5,867 nucleotides of DNA from Roseburia sp. (GTDB lineage Bacteria > Bacillota > Clostridia > Lachnospirales > Lachnospiraceae): assembly GCA_017621905.1 (NCBI GenBank), contig JAGASC010000333.1, positions 1 to 5,867 on the forward strand, in the 5' to 3' direction. Each line of letters opens with the position of its first letter. The stretch's first letter is position 1. Under the pieces are notes generated by a model, which saw only the letters and a program-made list of their open reading frames with translations, searched no databases and was not told the DNA's origin. The translations under genes were made by a program, and so were the position numbers. This document shows positions 5,574 to 5,867 of this stretch, in pieces.

Positions 5574-5707
5574 TGATGACCAGATTTTGCTTTGCCCTGA
5601 ATTTCAGGTACAGGAGCAGTATCATTTTTAGGAATAGGTGTCTTATGGTTACTTTCAGTTCCATGTGGTTCTTTTGGGTCGGGACGTCTCATGCCGGCTT
5701 TTGCCAT
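5555..5707 (-). CDS. Small basic proline-rich protein of unknown function (50 aa)
   Basis: Reading the minus strand from ATG (5707-5705) to TAA (5557-5555) gives 50 residues: MAKAGMRRPDPKEPHGTESN, then HKTPIPKNDTAPVPEIQGKA, then KSGHQKAKPV. A GGAGGT ribosome site (plus-strand 5717-5722) stands 9 bases before the ATG, at ideal distance. The protein is rich in Lys, Pro and His, has no membrane helix or signal and no cysteine, and is probably disordered and cytoplasmic. I recall short proteins of this type (MRRPDP.EPHGTESNHK ... VPEIQGKAK) from Lachnospiraceae but know no function. Its last seven codons run through one arm and the loop of the downstream terminator. No matching divergent partner is in the window. 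The good start site, defined end and terminator argue for a real gene. Confidence 0.75.
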   Translation of the reverse strand: MAKAGMRRPDPKEPHGTESNHKTPIPKNDTAPVPEIQGKAKSGHQKAKPV

Positions 5708-5769
5708 AAACTAATTACCTCCATTTTTTTGTAGGATATATATCAGTATTCGAAAAAAAGAGATTTTTA

Positions 5770-5781
5770 TTCCTTAAGGAA
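5770..5781. promoter_or_regulatory. 12-bp perfect palindrome, candidate operator
   Basis: TTCCTTAAGGAA reads the same on both strands and is flanked by T- and A-rich tracts that add more partial pairing. It lies between the minus-strand small gene and an outward plus-strand promoter, where a repressor site for either would be expected. No binding protein can be named. Confidence 0.3.
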
Positions 5782-5831
5782 AAAAGTAATTATTGCCAAA
5801 AATAAACAAAAGAAATCGTCAAAAATACCAA

Positions 5832-5860
5832 TTGACTTTATCCGATTAGCGTAATAAAAT
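5832..5860 (+). promoter_or_regulatory. Promoter pointing out of the window
   Basis: TTGACT (5832-5837), 17-base spacer, TAAAAT (5855-5860): five of six matches in each box with ideal spacing. The gene it serves lies beyond the window end. The 5708-5867 stretch contains no other gene that I can see. Confidence 0.6.
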
Positions 5861-5867
5861 TAAAACC

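Overview
The window looks like chromosomal DNA from a low-to-medium GC Gram-positive anaerobe, most likely a gut Lachnospiraceae-type Clostridia. The evidence is strong AGGAGG-type ribosome sites, TATAAT promoters, the divergent ApbE / NusG domain II / Gx-transporter trio, and codon choice. This assignment is from the style and families of the genes, not from a database search.

Layout. Positions 1-191 hold the 3' end of an unidentified, probably exported protein, closed by a strong intrinsic terminator (about 231-268). Positions 270-535 hold no credible gene but carry two copies of a ~63-bp direct repeat, each able to fold as a hairpin, followed by a TATAAT box. Positions 557-2576 are a three-gene operon: apbE (FAD:protein FMN transferase), a small membrane-anchored NusG domain II protein, and a Gx-transporter / heptaprenyl-diphosphate-synthase component I family membrane protein. 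It is a flavinylation / extracytoplasmic electron-transfer type cassette. Positions 2724-4286 are a complete guaA (GMP synthase) behind its own promoter. After guaA the DNA becomes more AT-rich and looks like accessory DNA: a hairpin with a long loop, a MerR-family regulator with a TipAS-type ligand domain (4534-5382) behind a 19-bp-spacer MerR-type promoter, the broken C-terminal tail of a peptide deformylase gene (about 5441-5527), a bidirectional terminator (5541-5573), and a 50-residue minus-strand protein (5555-5707) whose last codons form part of that terminator. The last 160 bases are an AT-rich region with a 12-bp perfect palindrome and a good plus-strand promoter pointing out of the window.

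How the parts fit. ApbE attaches FMN covalently to extracytoplasmic proteins; the two genes behind it are small membrane proteins that often travel with it, so the operon probably matures or supplies an extracytoplasmic flavoprotein or quinone-linked redox system. guaA is housekeeping purine synthesis. The 3' end of guaA is a known insertion site for genomic islands, and the composition change, gene debris and regulator behind it fit that picture, but no attachment-site repeat or integrase is visible here. The most noteworthy items are the deformylase remnant, the unlisted 50-aa gene overlapping its terminator, the hairpin-bearing tandem repeat before apbE, and the MerR-type promoter.
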